From assembly GCA_035943935.1 (NCBI GenBank), contig DASZBR010000017.1, forward strand, positions 73,642 to 137,641: a DNA stretch of 64,000 nt, written 5' to 3'. The stretch's first letter is position 1. Every line of letters begins with the position of its first letter. Of this stretch, positions 55,782 to 64,000 are shown piece by piece. Source of the stretch: DASZBR01 sp035943935. Its GTDB lineage: Bacteria; Pseudomonadota; Gammaproteobacteria; DASZBR01. Position numbers and translations under genes: made by a program. The notes beneath the pieces were generated by a model. The model did not search any database, was not told where the DNA came from, and saw nothing but the letters and a program-made list of their open reading frames with translations.

Positions 55782-57341
55782 ATGTCATTTGAAGTTCTCC
55801 CAAAGCCAGTATTGGCTATCATCATGGGTTTTTTTCCTCCCCCCCAACGTGGCAGTTTGAACCAAGTAAGTAGAATATGCAGGGCGGTGAGCCGCTTTCG
55901 TGATGATGTATTTAAGCAAAAATATCAGTCTGACTTTCCTTTGGATTACGCAAGATTAGAAAGAATAAACCATTATTCTAATGGATTGGCCGTCCCTAGT
56001 TGGGAACAGCAGTTTATTGAAAGGCATCAAGAAGTGACTGGAAACTTAACGCAATCAAAAAAAGAACTGCGGGATATTTTTAAAGAAAAAAATCTTTCTA
56101 GACTGCAAAAGTCCATTGAAGAAAAGCGAATCAGTATTGACGATTTGGATTTTTTTTCCGCCCGGTGGCCCTCCAGTGAATCCGCATTTGCTGACAGAAC
56201 GCTGCCATTTAAAATGCCCTACTTTAGAGTTGATGGCGCTCAGTTTTCGACAATGTATGCTTTTCAAGCAGGCTTGGATGAAATTTACAGGTCGATTGTT
56301 ACTGTTATGCCTAATAAGAAAGAAGATGCTTTTGACTTGTTTGGACTAGCGATGGTATGCGCTCAACCAATAGAAAAAATTAAGAGTTTTTATAGTGACA
56401 AAATTAGTGACCAAATTCTTATTTCCGAATTTGATTATGTATTGATGACTGCTTGTGCATTAGGGCGGACGGATGTTGTAAATTTTTTGATGGGAAAGAA
56501 AACATCAGATACCAACGCTCAAGGCCATATGCTTTATGAATCTGCATGTAAAAATACTTCAAATGCAACATTACTGGGGTATGCAAAAGTTATCTGTGCT
56601 TTTATAAACGAGAAAAAAATTGAGTGGCGACAAGATTTCTTAACCTATCTTTGTTCAGTGGGTGCGAGTGAGGCTGTGCAATACTTATGTGAAAACATGA
56701 GAAATTTGGATGTTAATAAACCTGACCGTAATGGAAGAGTGCCGTTAGTGGAAAGCAGTTTGATTGGAGATGTGGTTACATTAGAAGTTTTATGCCGTGC
56801 CAAGGCTAAAGTGGATGTTCGGGTTTTGATATCGGCTGATCGTGAGGATTTGATATGTTTCGTTGGCCGAGAAGTTACGCCTTTGATTGTTGTTTGTGCA
56901 TGTGGATACTTTGCTTCTATTCGCCTTTTAATTGAACGAGGCGCCAATGTAAATCAATCTGTCGATATATTTTCTAGCCCACTGGGTTTAATCGGCAGAG
57001 CGTATACCGCTAAATATCTTATCGAAAAAGGCGCTGAAATAGATGAGAAAACTATTTTAGCGTTTTGGTGTCAGTGGACGCCAAAAAAAGATACTTATCT
57101 TTTACCGCTCGTGCAGCTATTACTAGATAAAGGATGCGATCCTAATGCATTGCTCGAGAGTGATGATGAGCCTCCTCAAACTCTGCTTAACCTTGTTTGT
57201 AAAAACGGACAAAGTCGCGTGGCTCGACTCTTGATTGAGTACGGAGCTGATCCAACCGTTTTAACGCCTGATCAAATTAGGGAACACGAACTTGATGGGG
57301 CAGCTCATACGAAAAAACCAGCCAGGTGTTCGATTCAATAA
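55782..57341 (+). CDS. F-box-like/ankyrin-repeat protein (candidate ubiquitin-pathway effector)
   Basis: The 519-residue product begins with an F-box-like segment (about 3-48): VLPKPVLAIIMGFFPPPQRG followed by NQVSRICRAVSRFRDDVFK. This matches the LP...I...L...VSR.CR.. pattern of eukaryotic F-boxes, which bind Skp1 in SCF ubiquitin ligases. Ankyrin repeats follow from about residue 220 to 505, for example TPLIVVCACGYFASIRLLIE and TLLNLVCKNGQSRVARLLIE. The order F-box then ankyrin is that of Legionella AnkB. There is no signal peptide. AAAAGG precedes the ATG. A host ubiquitin-ligase adaptor role is inferred. The F-box call rests on motif reading and could be wrong. Confidence 0.72.
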   Translation: MSFEVLPKPVLAIIMGFFPPPQRGSLNQVSRICRAVSRFRDDVFKQKYQSDFPLDYARLERINHYSNGLAVPSWEQQFIERHQEVTGNLTQSKKELRDIFKEKNLSRLQKSIEEKRISIDDLDFFSARWPSSESAFADRTLPFKMPYFRVDGAQFSTMYAFQAGLDEIYRSIVTVMPNKKEDAFDLFGLAMVCAQPIEKIKSFYSDKISDQILISEFDYVLMTACALGRTDVVNFLMGKKTSDTNAQGHMLYESACKNTSNATLLGYAKVICAFINEKKIEWRQDFLTYLCSVGASEAVQYLCENMRNLDVNKPDRNGRVPLVESSLIGDVVTLEVLCRAKAKVDVRVLISADREDLICFVGREVTPLIVVCACGYFASIRLLIERGANVNQSVDIFSSPLGLIGRAYTAKYLIEKGAEIDEKTILAFWCQWTPKKDTYLLPLVQLLLDKGCDPNALLESDDEPPQTLLNLVCKNGQSRVARLLIEYGADPTVLTPDQIREHELDGAAHTKKPARCSIQ

Positions 57342-57422
57342 AAAACATAGCGATAGGTTCAGAATTATCTTCATTCTGATATAGAATGTACCTTTGGCTG
57401 TATATTAAGAGGATAGTGACCC

Positions 57423-58607
57423 ATGAGCCTTTCGCATCTTTCGCTGCGTGCCCAAAAAATTAAACCCTCGCCCACGATGGCGATCACCAATCGCGCAAAA
57501 TTATTGCAAGCTGAAGGTAAAGATTTAATCAGCCTTACGGTCGGTGAACCGGATTTTGATACTCCAGAATTTATCAAAGATGCCGCACGTGATGCGCTGA
57601 ATAAGGGCTATACAAAATATACCGCAGTCGATGGCATTCCTGAATTAAAACAGGCTGTAATAAATAAATTCGAACGAGATAATAAATTAAGTTTTTCGCC
57701 GAAAGAAATTAGCGCAGCGGCAGGATGCAAACAATCGGTATATAACACTATTCAGGCTTTAATTAGCGAAGGTGATGAGGTCATTATTCCTGCACCGTAT
57801 TGGGTGTCATATCCAGATATGGTGTTATTAGCTGATGGAAAGAATATTTTTATCGAAACAACCTCGGAACAAAGCTTTAAAATTACGGCTGAGCAATTAG
57901 AAAAAGCCATTACGCCTAAAACTAAATTATTAATCCTAAACAGCCCGTCAAACCCTACGGGTATTTGTTATTCACGCAAAGAATTGGAAAAATTAGCTGA
58001 AGTTTTATTAAAACATCCCCAGGTTTATATATTAAGCGACGATATGTATGAGCATATTATCTGGGGTGCAGAAAAATTCTGTAATATTCTTATGGCTTGT
58101 CCAGCATTAAAATCCCGAACCATAATATGTCACGGCGTTGCAAAATCTTACGCGATGACGGGATGGCGAATTGGGTATGCTGCAGGGCCTGTAGAAATTA
58201 TTACGGCCATGAATAATATTCAGTCGCAATCAACCTCAAATCCTAATTCCATCGCACAATATGCCGCGGTTGCAGCGTTAAACGGCGATCAAACGTGTGT
58301 ACATGAAATGACCGCCGCCTATCAACGCAGACATCAAATCGTCTTTGAGGGGCTTTCAAAAATCAAAAACATTAAAGTTTTACCGGCAACAGGGACTTTT
58401 TATAGTTTTCCTGATATATCCAATGCGATGAAACACTATAAGAATGATCTGGAGCTTTGTGAGGCATTATTAGTCGAAGCGGGTGTAGTTGTCGTGCCAG
58501 GTAGTGCATTTGGTTGTGGAACGGGTTTTCGAATTGCCTATGCCACATCAGAAGAATTGTTACATAAAGCGATGGAACGATTGCAGAAATGGTGGGGGCA
58601 TAGTTAA
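57423..58607 (+). CDS. aspC: Class I aspartate aminotransferase
   Basis: The enzyme interconverts aspartate/2-oxoglutarate and oxaloacetate/glutamate using PLP. The 394-residue product shows LTVGEPDFDTPEFIKDAA near the N-terminus, NSPSNPTG, and the PLP-lysine region HGVAKSYAMTGWRIGYAAGP. This pattern is of the Ib (Bacillus/Thermus-like) aspartate aminotransferase subgroup rather than E. coli AspC, so the symbol is a convenience. AGAGGA precedes the ATG. yajC follows 29 bp later, though it has its own strong ribosome-binding site. Confidence 0.9.
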   Translation: MSLSHLSLRAQKIKPSPTMAITNRAKLLQAEGKDLISLTVGEPDFDTPEFIKDAARDALNKGYTKYTAVDGIPELKQAVINKFERDNKLSFSPKEISAAAGCKQSVYNTIQALISEGDEVIIPAPYWVSYPDMVLLADGKNIFIETTSEQSFKITAEQLEKAITPKTKLLILNSPSNPTGICYSRKELEKLAEVLLKHPQVYILSDDMYEHIIWGAEKFCNILMACPALKSRTIICHGVAKSYAMTGWRIGYAAGPVEIITAMNNIQSQSTSNPNSIAQYAAVAALNGDQTCVHEMTAAYQRRHQIVFEGLSKIKNIKVLPATGTFYSFPDISNAMKHYKNDLELCEALLVEAGVVVVPGSAFGCGTGFRIAYATSEELLHKAMERLQKWWGHS

Positions 58608-58636
58608 ATAGGCGGATCACGAGGGGAGAGAAAAAC

Positions 58637-58900
58637 ATGGGTTCAATTATAACGTTAGCACTATTTGTAGGATTGTTTTATTTAATGCTGTGGTTGCCAC
58701 AAGCGAAGCGCGCTAAAGCGCACCGTAATTTAATGAGTAATCTCCAAAAAGGCGATGAAATTATTACATCTGGTGGAATGCTCGGAAAGATCGCAAAAGT
58801 CGAGGATGATTTTATTACCCTCACTATTGCGCCAAATGTTGATATTGCTATTCAAAAAGATTCGGTAGCGGCGTCTGTTCCTAAGGGCACGTTGAAATGA
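58637..58900 (+). CDS. yajC: Sec translocon accessory subunit YajC
   Basis: YajC associates with SecDF and YidC at the inner membrane. The 87-residue product has one N-terminal membrane helix (LFVGLFYLMLWLPQAKRAKAH) and the conserved LQKGDEIITSGGMLGKI. GGGGAGAG is a strong ribosome-binding site. Its stop overlaps the secD start (ATGA). Confidence 0.96.
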   Translation: MGSIITLALFVGLFYLMLWLPQAKRAKAHRNLMSNLQKGDEIITSGGMLGKIAKVEDDFITLTIAPNVDIAIQKDSVAASVPKGTLK

Positions 58901-60762
58901 ATCGTTATCCCCTCTGGAAAAATATTTTATTAGTCATCATTGTTATTCTGGGATTTTTATACGCGTCTCCGAATTTATTTGGCGATGACGCGTCTGTTCA
59001 AGTGTCAGGTAAACATGGCGCTATGATTAATTCAGCGGTGCTGACGCAAGTTGAGAATGTGTTGAGCCAACAACAATTACCGTATAAATCAGCCAAAATA
59101 GAAAACCAAGAAAACCAAAATATTTTAGTGAGATTTAATAATACGGATACTCAATTAAAAGCGAGTGATTTTATTAAAGCTGCTTTAGGTGATGATTATA
59201 CCGTTGCATTAAGTTTGGCGCCCGCAACGCCAGATTGGTTAACCTCAATTGGCGCATTGCCGATGAAGTTGGGGCTGGATTTACGCGGCGGTGTACACTT
59301 TTTAATTAACGTCGATATTGATTCTGTGATCTCACGTCGCCAACAAGGTGTTGTCACGAGCATGATTGCCGATTTGCGTGATAAACATATTCGTTATTCT
59401 AATGTTGTTTTACAAAACGATAACAGTATTTTATTGACGTTTCGGGATGCCGATCAAAAAACAGCGGCGTTAGATTTTCTGCGCAGTGAATTTCCTGATT
59501 TAACACCGACCGATACTTCAGCGGGTAATACGTATTCACTTTCTGCCGTATTGAGTCAAGCGGGCTTAGAAAAAATTCGCGAATATACTCTCGATCAAAC
59601 CATGACGACGTTACGTAATCGTGTGAATGAGTTGGGTGTGAGCGATGCGATTGTGCAGCAGCAAGGCTCGGATAGAGTTTCTGTGGATTTACCGGGAATT
59701 CAAGATACGGCGCATGCGAAAGATATCTTAGGCGGTACGGCTACCGTTGAATTTCATATGGTGAATACCACAAGCGATCCACAAACCGCGATGAGTGGAT
59801 TTGCACCTCCCGGATCGACACTGTATCAATTTGAAGGTCGACCTGTTTTATTACAAAACCAAGTATTGCTAACGGGATCGTCGATTACTGATGCATCCGC
59901 CAGTTTTGATGATGCGGGTCGTCCGTCGGTCAATATTCGTCTAGGCGGTGGCGGTGAAAGTTTATTCAATCGCGTGACCGCTCAAAACGTGGGTAATCCG
60001 ATGGCGACGGTATTTATTGAAACGACATTCGATACCAAAATAGTTGATGGCAAACCGGTCAAAGTGCCTCAGAAAACAGAAAAAATTATTAATATTGCGA
60101 CCATTCAAAGTGCGTTAGGTAATAATTTCCAAGTGACGGGATTGGGTTCTCAACGTGAATCACAAAATCTTTCATTATTGTTGCGCGCCGGTGCATTGCC
60201 CGCAGCAATTAATTATGAAGAAGAGCGAACCGTTGGTCCAACACTAGGGCAGGAAAATATTCATAAGGGAGTATTATCCATTGAGGTAGCGCTTGCGATT
60301 GTAATAATCTTTATGGCTTTTTATTACAGATTATTCGGCTTGATTGCAGATGCGGCGCTGTTATTAAATTTAATTTTATTATTAGCGTTATTATCTTTAC
60401 TGGGTGCAACGCTCACTCTACCGGGTATGGCAGGTATTGTGTTGACGTTAGGGTTAGCCGTCGATGCTAACGTGTTAATTTTCGAACGTATTCGAGAAGA
60501 AGTGCGTAATGGCATGAGCCCACAAGCCAGTATCTTTCATGGTTATGAACGGGCTTTTGTTACTATCGTTGATGCCAATGTCACTACGCTGATCGTCGCC
60601 ATGGTTTTATTTGGTATAGGTACAGATGCCGTAAAAGGTTTCGCAGTGACGTTAACGTTGGGTGTATTAACGTCAATGGTAACGGCAATTATGTTTACGC
60701 GTGCGATGGTGAATGCGATTTACGGTTCACGCACAGTCAAAAAACTATCGATAGGAATGTAA
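58897..60762 (+). CDS. secD: Protein translocase subunit SecD
   Basis: SecD, with SecF, uses the proton gradient to pull exported proteins into the periplasm. The 621-residue product has one N-terminal membrane helix, the large periplasmic region with LGLDLRGGVHFLINVD, and five C-terminal helices including GLAVDANVLIFERIREEVR. The size is normal for gammaproteobacteria. It overlaps yajC by 4 bp, and secF starts 4 bp after its stop. Confidence 0.98.
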   Translation: MNRYPLWKNILLVIIVILGFLYASPNLFGDDASVQVSGKHGAMINSAVLTQVENVLSQQQLPYKSAKIENQENQNILVRFNNTDTQLKASDFIKAALGDDYTVALSLAPATPDWLTSIGALPMKLGLDLRGGVHFLINVDIDSVISRRQQGVVTSMIADLRDKHIRYSNVVLQNDNSILLTFRDADQKTAALDFLRSEFPDLTPTDTSAGNTYSLSAVLSQAGLEKIREYTLDQTMTTLRNRVNELGVSDAIVQQQGSDRVSVDLPGIQDTAHAKDILGGTATVEFHMVNTTSDPQTAMSGFAPPGSTLYQFEGRPVLLQNQVLLTGSSITDASASFDDAGRPSVNIRLGGGGESLFNRVTAQNVGNPMATVFIETTFDTKIVDGKPVKVPQKTEKIINIATIQSALGNNFQVTGLGSQRESQNLSLLLRAGALPAAINYEEERTVGPTLGQENIHKGVLSIEVALAIVIIFMAFYYRLFGLIADAALLLNLILLLALLSLLGATLTLPGMAGIVLTLGLAVDANVLIFERIREEVRNGMSPQASIFHGYERAFVTIVDANVTTLIVAMVLFGIGTDAVKGFAVTLTLGVLTSMVTAIMFTRAMVNAIYGSRTVKKLSIGM

Positions 60763-60766
60763 AGCG

Positions 60767-61684
60767 ATGGAATTTTTCAAAAAGAAAACTGAAATTGATT
60801 TTATGGGTCTTCGCAAATGGACAGCCATTTTGTCCATTGTATTATTTTCGTGTGCGTTAGTGACCTTAGTTACAAAGGGTCTTAATTGGGGATTGGATTT
60901 TACGGGCGGCACGCAAGTTCAAATTTCCTATCCACAGCCGGCGAATTTAATTCAAGTGCGTGAGCAATTAAATCAAGCAGGATTTCATGAAGCGGTTGTA
61001 CAAAGTTATGGAACGTCTAAACAAGCGTTGATCAGTGTTGCGCCCAAAGTAGGAGAGGGACAGCGTGAAATAAAAGCTGAAATTATCAGCGCATTACCTG
61101 GTGCCTCTATAGAAAGAATGGAATATGTGGGACCTCAAGTCGGCAAAGAAATGGAAACCAAAGGTTTTTTGGCAATATTAATTGCGTTGCTGGGCACCAT
61201 GATGTATATCGCCATTCGATTTGAATATCGATTTGCCATTGGTTCATCTGTTGCCTTGATTCACGATCCCGTATTAATTTTAGGATTATTTTCGTTTTTC
61301 CATTGGGATTTTAATTTAAATGTATTGGCAGCCGTACTCGCCGTCATTGGTTATTCTCTGAATGATACGATTGTTATTTTTGACAGAATCCGTGAAAATT
61401 TTCGGAAATTAAGAAAAGGTTCGCCGGTTGAAGTCGTTAATTTATCCATTAATCAAACCTTATCACGAACGATCATGACGTCTGCGACGACATTGGTGGT
61501 TGTACTTTCGTTGTTTATTTACGGCGGAAATATGATTCACGGATTTGCGTTAGCGTTGATGATTGGTATCGTCGTCGGAACGTATTCGTCTATTTATGTG
61601 GCAGGTGCGTTGGCTGTGGCGTTAGGATTAAATCGTGAAGATTTGATGCCAACCGTTAAAGGCGCTATCGACGACAGACCTTAA
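60767..61684 (+). CDS. secF: Protein translocase subunit SecF
   Basis: SecF is the partner of SecD. The 305-residue product has the signature GLNWGLDFTGGTQVQI, six membrane helices and GYSLNDTIVIFDRIRENFR. Its 3' end overlaps the convergent suhB gene by 20 bp. No terminator is evident between them. Confidence 0.98.
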   Translation: MEFFKKKTEIDFMGLRKWTAILSIVLFSCALVTLVTKGLNWGLDFTGGTQVQISYPQPANLIQVREQLNQAGFHEAVVQSYGTSKQALISVAPKVGEGQREIKAEIISALPGASIERMEYVGPQVGKEMETKGFLAILIALLGTMMYIAIRFEYRFAIGSSVALIHDPVLILGLFSFFHWDFNLNVLAAVLAVIGYSLNDTIVIFDRIRENFRKLRKGSPVEVVNLSINQTLSRTIMTSATTLVVVLSLFIYGGNMIHGFALALMIGIVVGTYSSIYVAGALAVALGLNREDLMPTVKGAIDDRP

Positions 61685-62399
61685 TAAAATCATCCATTAA
61701 TTTGGGGTTAGTCGAGATAAGATTACCTGATTTTAAATAATCGGTTCCGCCGTTGGGTTCACTGATTAAACCACCGGCTTCGGTAATCAATAAACTACCT
61801 GCTGCAGTATCCCATGCGTTAAGACCTTCATCCCAAAATCCATCTAATCTTCCTGCGGCGACATAGGCAAGATCCAATGCAGAAGAACCGGATTTGCGTG
61901 TGCTTTGTACGTTAGGGCAAGGAAATGAAGTGGCAACTAATGCTGAGTTGAGATCTAAACAATTGCTGACTCTGAGTCTGTATTGATTTAATTTTGCACC
62001 CGAGCCTGCAGAGGCGGTAAATAATTCTTGTCGAAGTGGATCATAAATCACACCGTGTTCAATACGACCTTTTTGCATCACCGCAATGGAAACACAAAAA
62101 TGCGGAAAGCCGTGGAAAAAATTGGTCGTACCATCAAGAGGATCAATGATCCATAAAGTATCAGTATCTTTACCGAGTTGTTCACCGAACTCTTCGCCCA
62201 GAATTGAGTGGTCGGGATAGGATTTTCTGATAATTTGAATAATCTCAGTTTCGGCTTTATGGTCAACTTCTGTCGCAAAATCTTTAGGACCTTTAGGCGT
62301 GACTTTAACGCCTTCGAGTCTATCGAGTGCGCGAATAATAACAGTCCCGGCTCGCCGGGCAGCTTGAACAGCAATGTTTAATAAGGGATGGTTAGACAT
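61665..62399 (-). CDS. suhB: Inositol monophosphatase family protein SuhB
   Basis: SuhB-type proteins hydrolyse inositol phosphates in vitro, and E. coli SuhB also takes part in NusA-dependent rRNA antitermination. The 244-residue product has the metal-binding motifs GEEFGE, WIIDPLDGTTNF and AWDTAAGSLLITEAGG. It is somewhat shorter than E. coli SuhB (267 residues), mainly at the C-terminus. It is divergent from the hydrolase gene at 62455, with 55 bp between them. Confidence 0.93.
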   Translation of the reverse strand: MSNHPLLNIAVQAARRAGTVIIRALDRLEGVKVTPKGPKDFATEVDHKAETEIIQIIRKSYPDHSILGEEFGEQLGKDTDTLWIIDPLDGTTNFFHGFPHFCVSIAVMQKGRIEHGVIYDPLRQELFTASAGSGAKLNQYRLRVSNCLDLNSALVATSFPCPNVQSTRKSGSSALDLAYVAAGRLDGFWDEGLNAWDTAAGSLLITEAGGLISEPNGGTDYLKSGNLISTNPKLMDDFIKVCRR

Positions 62400-62454
62400 C
62401 CTGCTATAGTAACAACTAAACTTTGATTCGGGAACGTAAATAAGGCTGTTTTAT

Positions 62455-63102
62455 ATGAATTTATCTGAAAACGTTGTTCTTTTGCATGGATTGGGGCGTA
62501 GTTCTCGGCATATGGCCAAGCTTGCGCGGACTCTCGAGGCTCAGGGCTATGTGGTTCATAATCTGGACTATCCTTCAAGGCACTATGCGGTTGAAAGGCT
62601 TTGTGAATATATCCATGAAAAATTATCCCATCTTATTTCGCCCGATCAAAAAGTCCATTTTGTAGGATATTCTTTGGGCGGATTATTGGTTCGCTTATTT
62701 CTATCCAATCCAAAATTTCGCCCGAAAAATTTAGGTCGTGTTGTTCAATTGGCACCGCCGAATAAAGGAACGGATCTGGCAGATTTTTGGCAGCATCAGT
62801 GGGGTTATAAAAAAATCTATGGTCCAGCCGGTCAACAAATTATTACGGATCAAAGTAAAATTAGTCATTTATTTTCACCGATCGATTATGAATTAGGAGT
62901 TATTGCGGGAACTGCAACGGCAAATCCTATCGCATCATTAATTATTAAGGGTAAAAACGACGGCAGGGTGTCAGTTGAAAATACAAAAGTCGAGGGCATG
63001 AAAGAACATATTGTTTTACATGTGACACATCGATTTTTTCCGAAGAATAAAAAAGTTATGGAATTGACGGCGAAATTTTTGGCGCAAGGAACGTTTGGCT
63101 AA
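62455..63102 (+). CDS. Alpha/beta hydrolase (lipase/esterase-like)
   Basis: The 215-residue product is a short alpha/beta hydrolase. The oxyanion region VVLLHGLGRSS, the nucleophile elbow GYSLGG (Ser in GxSxG), a likely Asp in KNDGRVS and a likely His in VTHRFF make a plausible triad. No signal peptide is seen, so it probably acts in the cytoplasm. The sequence resembles the small EstA/lipase-class-2-like hydrolases seen in many gammaproteobacteria. Substrate is unknown. AAGG lies before the ATG. Confidence 0.82.
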   Translation: MNLSENVVLLHGLGRSSRHMAKLARTLEAQGYVVHNLDYPSRHYAVERLCEYIHEKLSHLISPDQKVHFVGYSLGGLLVRLFLSNPKFRPKNLGRVVQLAPPNKGTDLADFWQHQWGYKKIYGPAGQQIITDQSKISHLFSPIDYELGVIAGTATANPIASLIIKGKNDGRVSVENTKVEGMKEHIVLHVTHRFFPKNKKVMELTAKFLAQGTFG

Positions 63103-63125
63103 TTAAACTAAAGAGGAAAATAACG

Positions 63126-63710
63126 ATGCAAGAAGAAAATAATTTTTACAATAAGGGTTGGGAAAAAATTAAACAAAAAGATTATGTAGGCGCAAAAGCA
63201 GATTTTTTAAAGGCGTTTACTACGGCTGAGAAAGAAAGTTTAGCAAGAGTATTAGCATTTTTTTCTAGCGGTTGTGTAGAGATATATTTAAAACAATATG
63301 ACAAAGCGCTTAGAACATTTACTCAAGTCATTGAGTGGCATAAGCAGAAAAAGACTCCAGAAAATGAAGAATATGGAAGAGCGTATTTCAATCGTGGTTT
63401 AGCGCAGGCAGGATTACTTAAAAAAGATGAGGCGATAAGTGATTTCAATATGGCATTGGATTATGGCAGTGGCGCAGCGTCTTATGCGGCGAAAGCGTGG
63501 CGTAAATTAAATCAATTAGGTCAGTTCGAAGAAGTTGAATCATCTCCTGAAGCAAAACCAAAATCGTTGGTCGTGCCACCTGCAAAAGCAGTTGCAAAAA
63601 GTTTGCCGAATGCATGGGGAAATAATGGAAAATTGGAAGACGTCAAAAAAACGTTACCCCAAAAACCAGTGCAGGGTTCTGTAGGAATGAATAATGGAAA
63701 ACGAAAATAG
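63126..63710 (+). CDS. Small TPR protein
   Basis: The 194-residue product has about three TPR-like helical pairs over residues 1-135, for example FYNKGWEKIKQKDYVGAKAD and AYFNRGLAQAGLLKKDEAIS. A Lys/Pro-rich, probably disordered tail follows. The repeat consensus (YFNRGLA) is close to that of the TPRs in the giant protein at 18311 (YFNRRGLA), so the two may share origin. GAGGAAAA precedes the ATG. No signal peptide. Function is unknown. Confidence 0.72.
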   Translation: MQEENNFYNKGWEKIKQKDYVGAKADFLKAFTTAEKESLARVLAFFSSGCVEIYLKQYDKALRTFTQVIEWHKQKKTPENEEYGRAYFNRGLAQAGLLKKDEAISDFNMALDYGSGAASYAAKAWRKLNQLGQFEEVESSPEAKPKSLVVPPAKAVAKSLPNAWGNNGKLEDVKKTLPQKPVQGSVGMNNGKRK

Positions 63711-63747
63711 GGGAACAAAATAGTCATAGATTTGGTGAGGGTTGTAG

Positions 63748-63785
63748 AGGCCAGGCTTGCAGCCTGCAAGGCCATGCCTGGTCCT
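63748..63785. repeat. Structured inverted repeat upstream of lepA
   Basis: CTTGCA (63756-63761) pairs with TGCAAG (63765-63770), nested within an outer pairing of CCAGGC (63751-63756) with GCCTGG (63776-63781). The element sits in the 160-bp gap between the TPR gene and lepA. There is no T tract, so it is not a standard terminator. It could be a leader structure or a short palindromic repeat. Confidence 0.5.
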
Positions 63786-63870
63786 GTTTGCGGCAATTCG
63801 ACTAGACTTTTCCCGCTTCCTGCCTGATCATAGCCGTCGTACATATATATAAGGTATCCGAACCAGAACA

Positions 63871-64000
63871 ATGACAGACCTATCTCATATTCGAAACTTT
63901 TCTATTATCGCTCATATTGACCACGGCAAGTCGACGCTGTCAGACCGACTTATTCAAGTCTGTGGCGGTTTGGAAGCGCGCGAGATGCAAGCCCAAGTCC
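63871..64000 (+). CDS. lepA: Elongation factor 4 (LepA), 5' part only
   Basis: The gene is cut by the window end, leaving 43 codons. The start MTDLSHIRNFSIIAHIDHGK includes the G1 motif AHIDHGKST, followed by LSDRLIQVCGGL, which is diagnostic for LepA, the ribosome-associated GTPase that promotes back-translocation. The Shine-Dalgarno sequence is weak. lepB would be expected next in the usual lepA-lepB order. Confidence 0.95.
   Translation, partial: MTDLSHIRNFSIIAHIDHGKSTLSDRLIQVCGGLEAREMQAQV

Noticed and set aside
49834..63857. A 14-bp match, ATACCTTATATATA, before the 722-aa gene and (inverted) before lepA
   Set aside because: Several AT-rich 14-mer matches are expected by chance in 64 kb, and the two downstream genes are unrelated.
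1..64000. CRISPR array, prophage, insertion-sequence transposase or secretion-system genes
   Set aside because: No array of short spaced repeats, no transposase or integrase motifs and no Dot/Icm components were seen in the window.

Overview
This 64 kb window looks like the chromosome of a host-associated gammaproteobacterium of the order Legionellales (Coxiellaceae/Legionella-like). That placement is inferred from gene content, not from a database search. It combines an ordinary gammaproteobacterial core with many very large genes for eukaryote-like proteins: LRR, Ras/Rab-like GTPase, ankyrin, TPR, F-box, OTU-like. Two of the accessory operons start behind a direct repeat that matches the PmrA box known to control Dot/Icm effector genes in Legionella and Coxiella.

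Layout. (1) 1-4905: rimP-nusA-infB-rbfA. (2) 4928-25688: msbA and lpxK, normally adjacent, are separated by about 18 kb of co-directional accessory genes: a small LRR protein, a 2322-aa TPR/nucleotidyltransferase/kinase-like/LRR protein with four tandem Ras-like domains, a 1210-aa pentapeptide/ankyrin/OTU-like protein, and a 2121-aa paralogue of the second with one Ras-like domain and TPR repeats. (3) 25671-35224 (minus strand): a beta-barrel outer-membrane protein, then two large-plus-small accessory gene pairs, each large gene behind a PmrA-like box, then amgK-murU (cell-wall sugar recycling) interrupted by a hicAB toxin-antitoxin module with its own promoter. (4) 35293-39950: lptD, a DUF1499 lipoprotein, tRNA-Leu(CAA), lolB, tRNA-Gln(TTG) and prs; ispE, often found between lolB and prs, is not here. 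(5) 39956-44197 (minus strand): an operon of a PlsC-like acyltransferase, an LpxL-family acyltransferase, photolyase and an MFS transporter. (6) 44260-49717: sufB-C-D-S-U-T for Fe-S cluster assembly and a small DUF2892 membrane protein, closed by a strong terminator. (7) 49860-53430: three accessory genes, followed by a 227-bp inverted-repeat (MITE-like) element. (8) 53758-57341: uvrB and, divergent from it, an F-box/ankyrin protein. (9) 57423-64000: aspartate aminotransferase, yajC-secD-secF, suhB, an alpha/beta hydrolase, a TPR protein and the start of lepA.

The core genes cover translation, lipid A/LPS assembly (msbA, lpxK, lptD, LpxL-like), lipoprotein sorting, Fe-S assembly and Sec export. 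The accessory genes look like candidate secreted effectors that would act on host small-GTPase, ubiquitin and signalling systems. No secretion-system genes lie in the window, so secretion is an inference. The least familiar item is the pair of giant proteins sharing a TPR, GS-x10-DxE nucleotidyltransferase, kinase-like, LRR and Ras-like layout, inserted between two essential lipid A genes.
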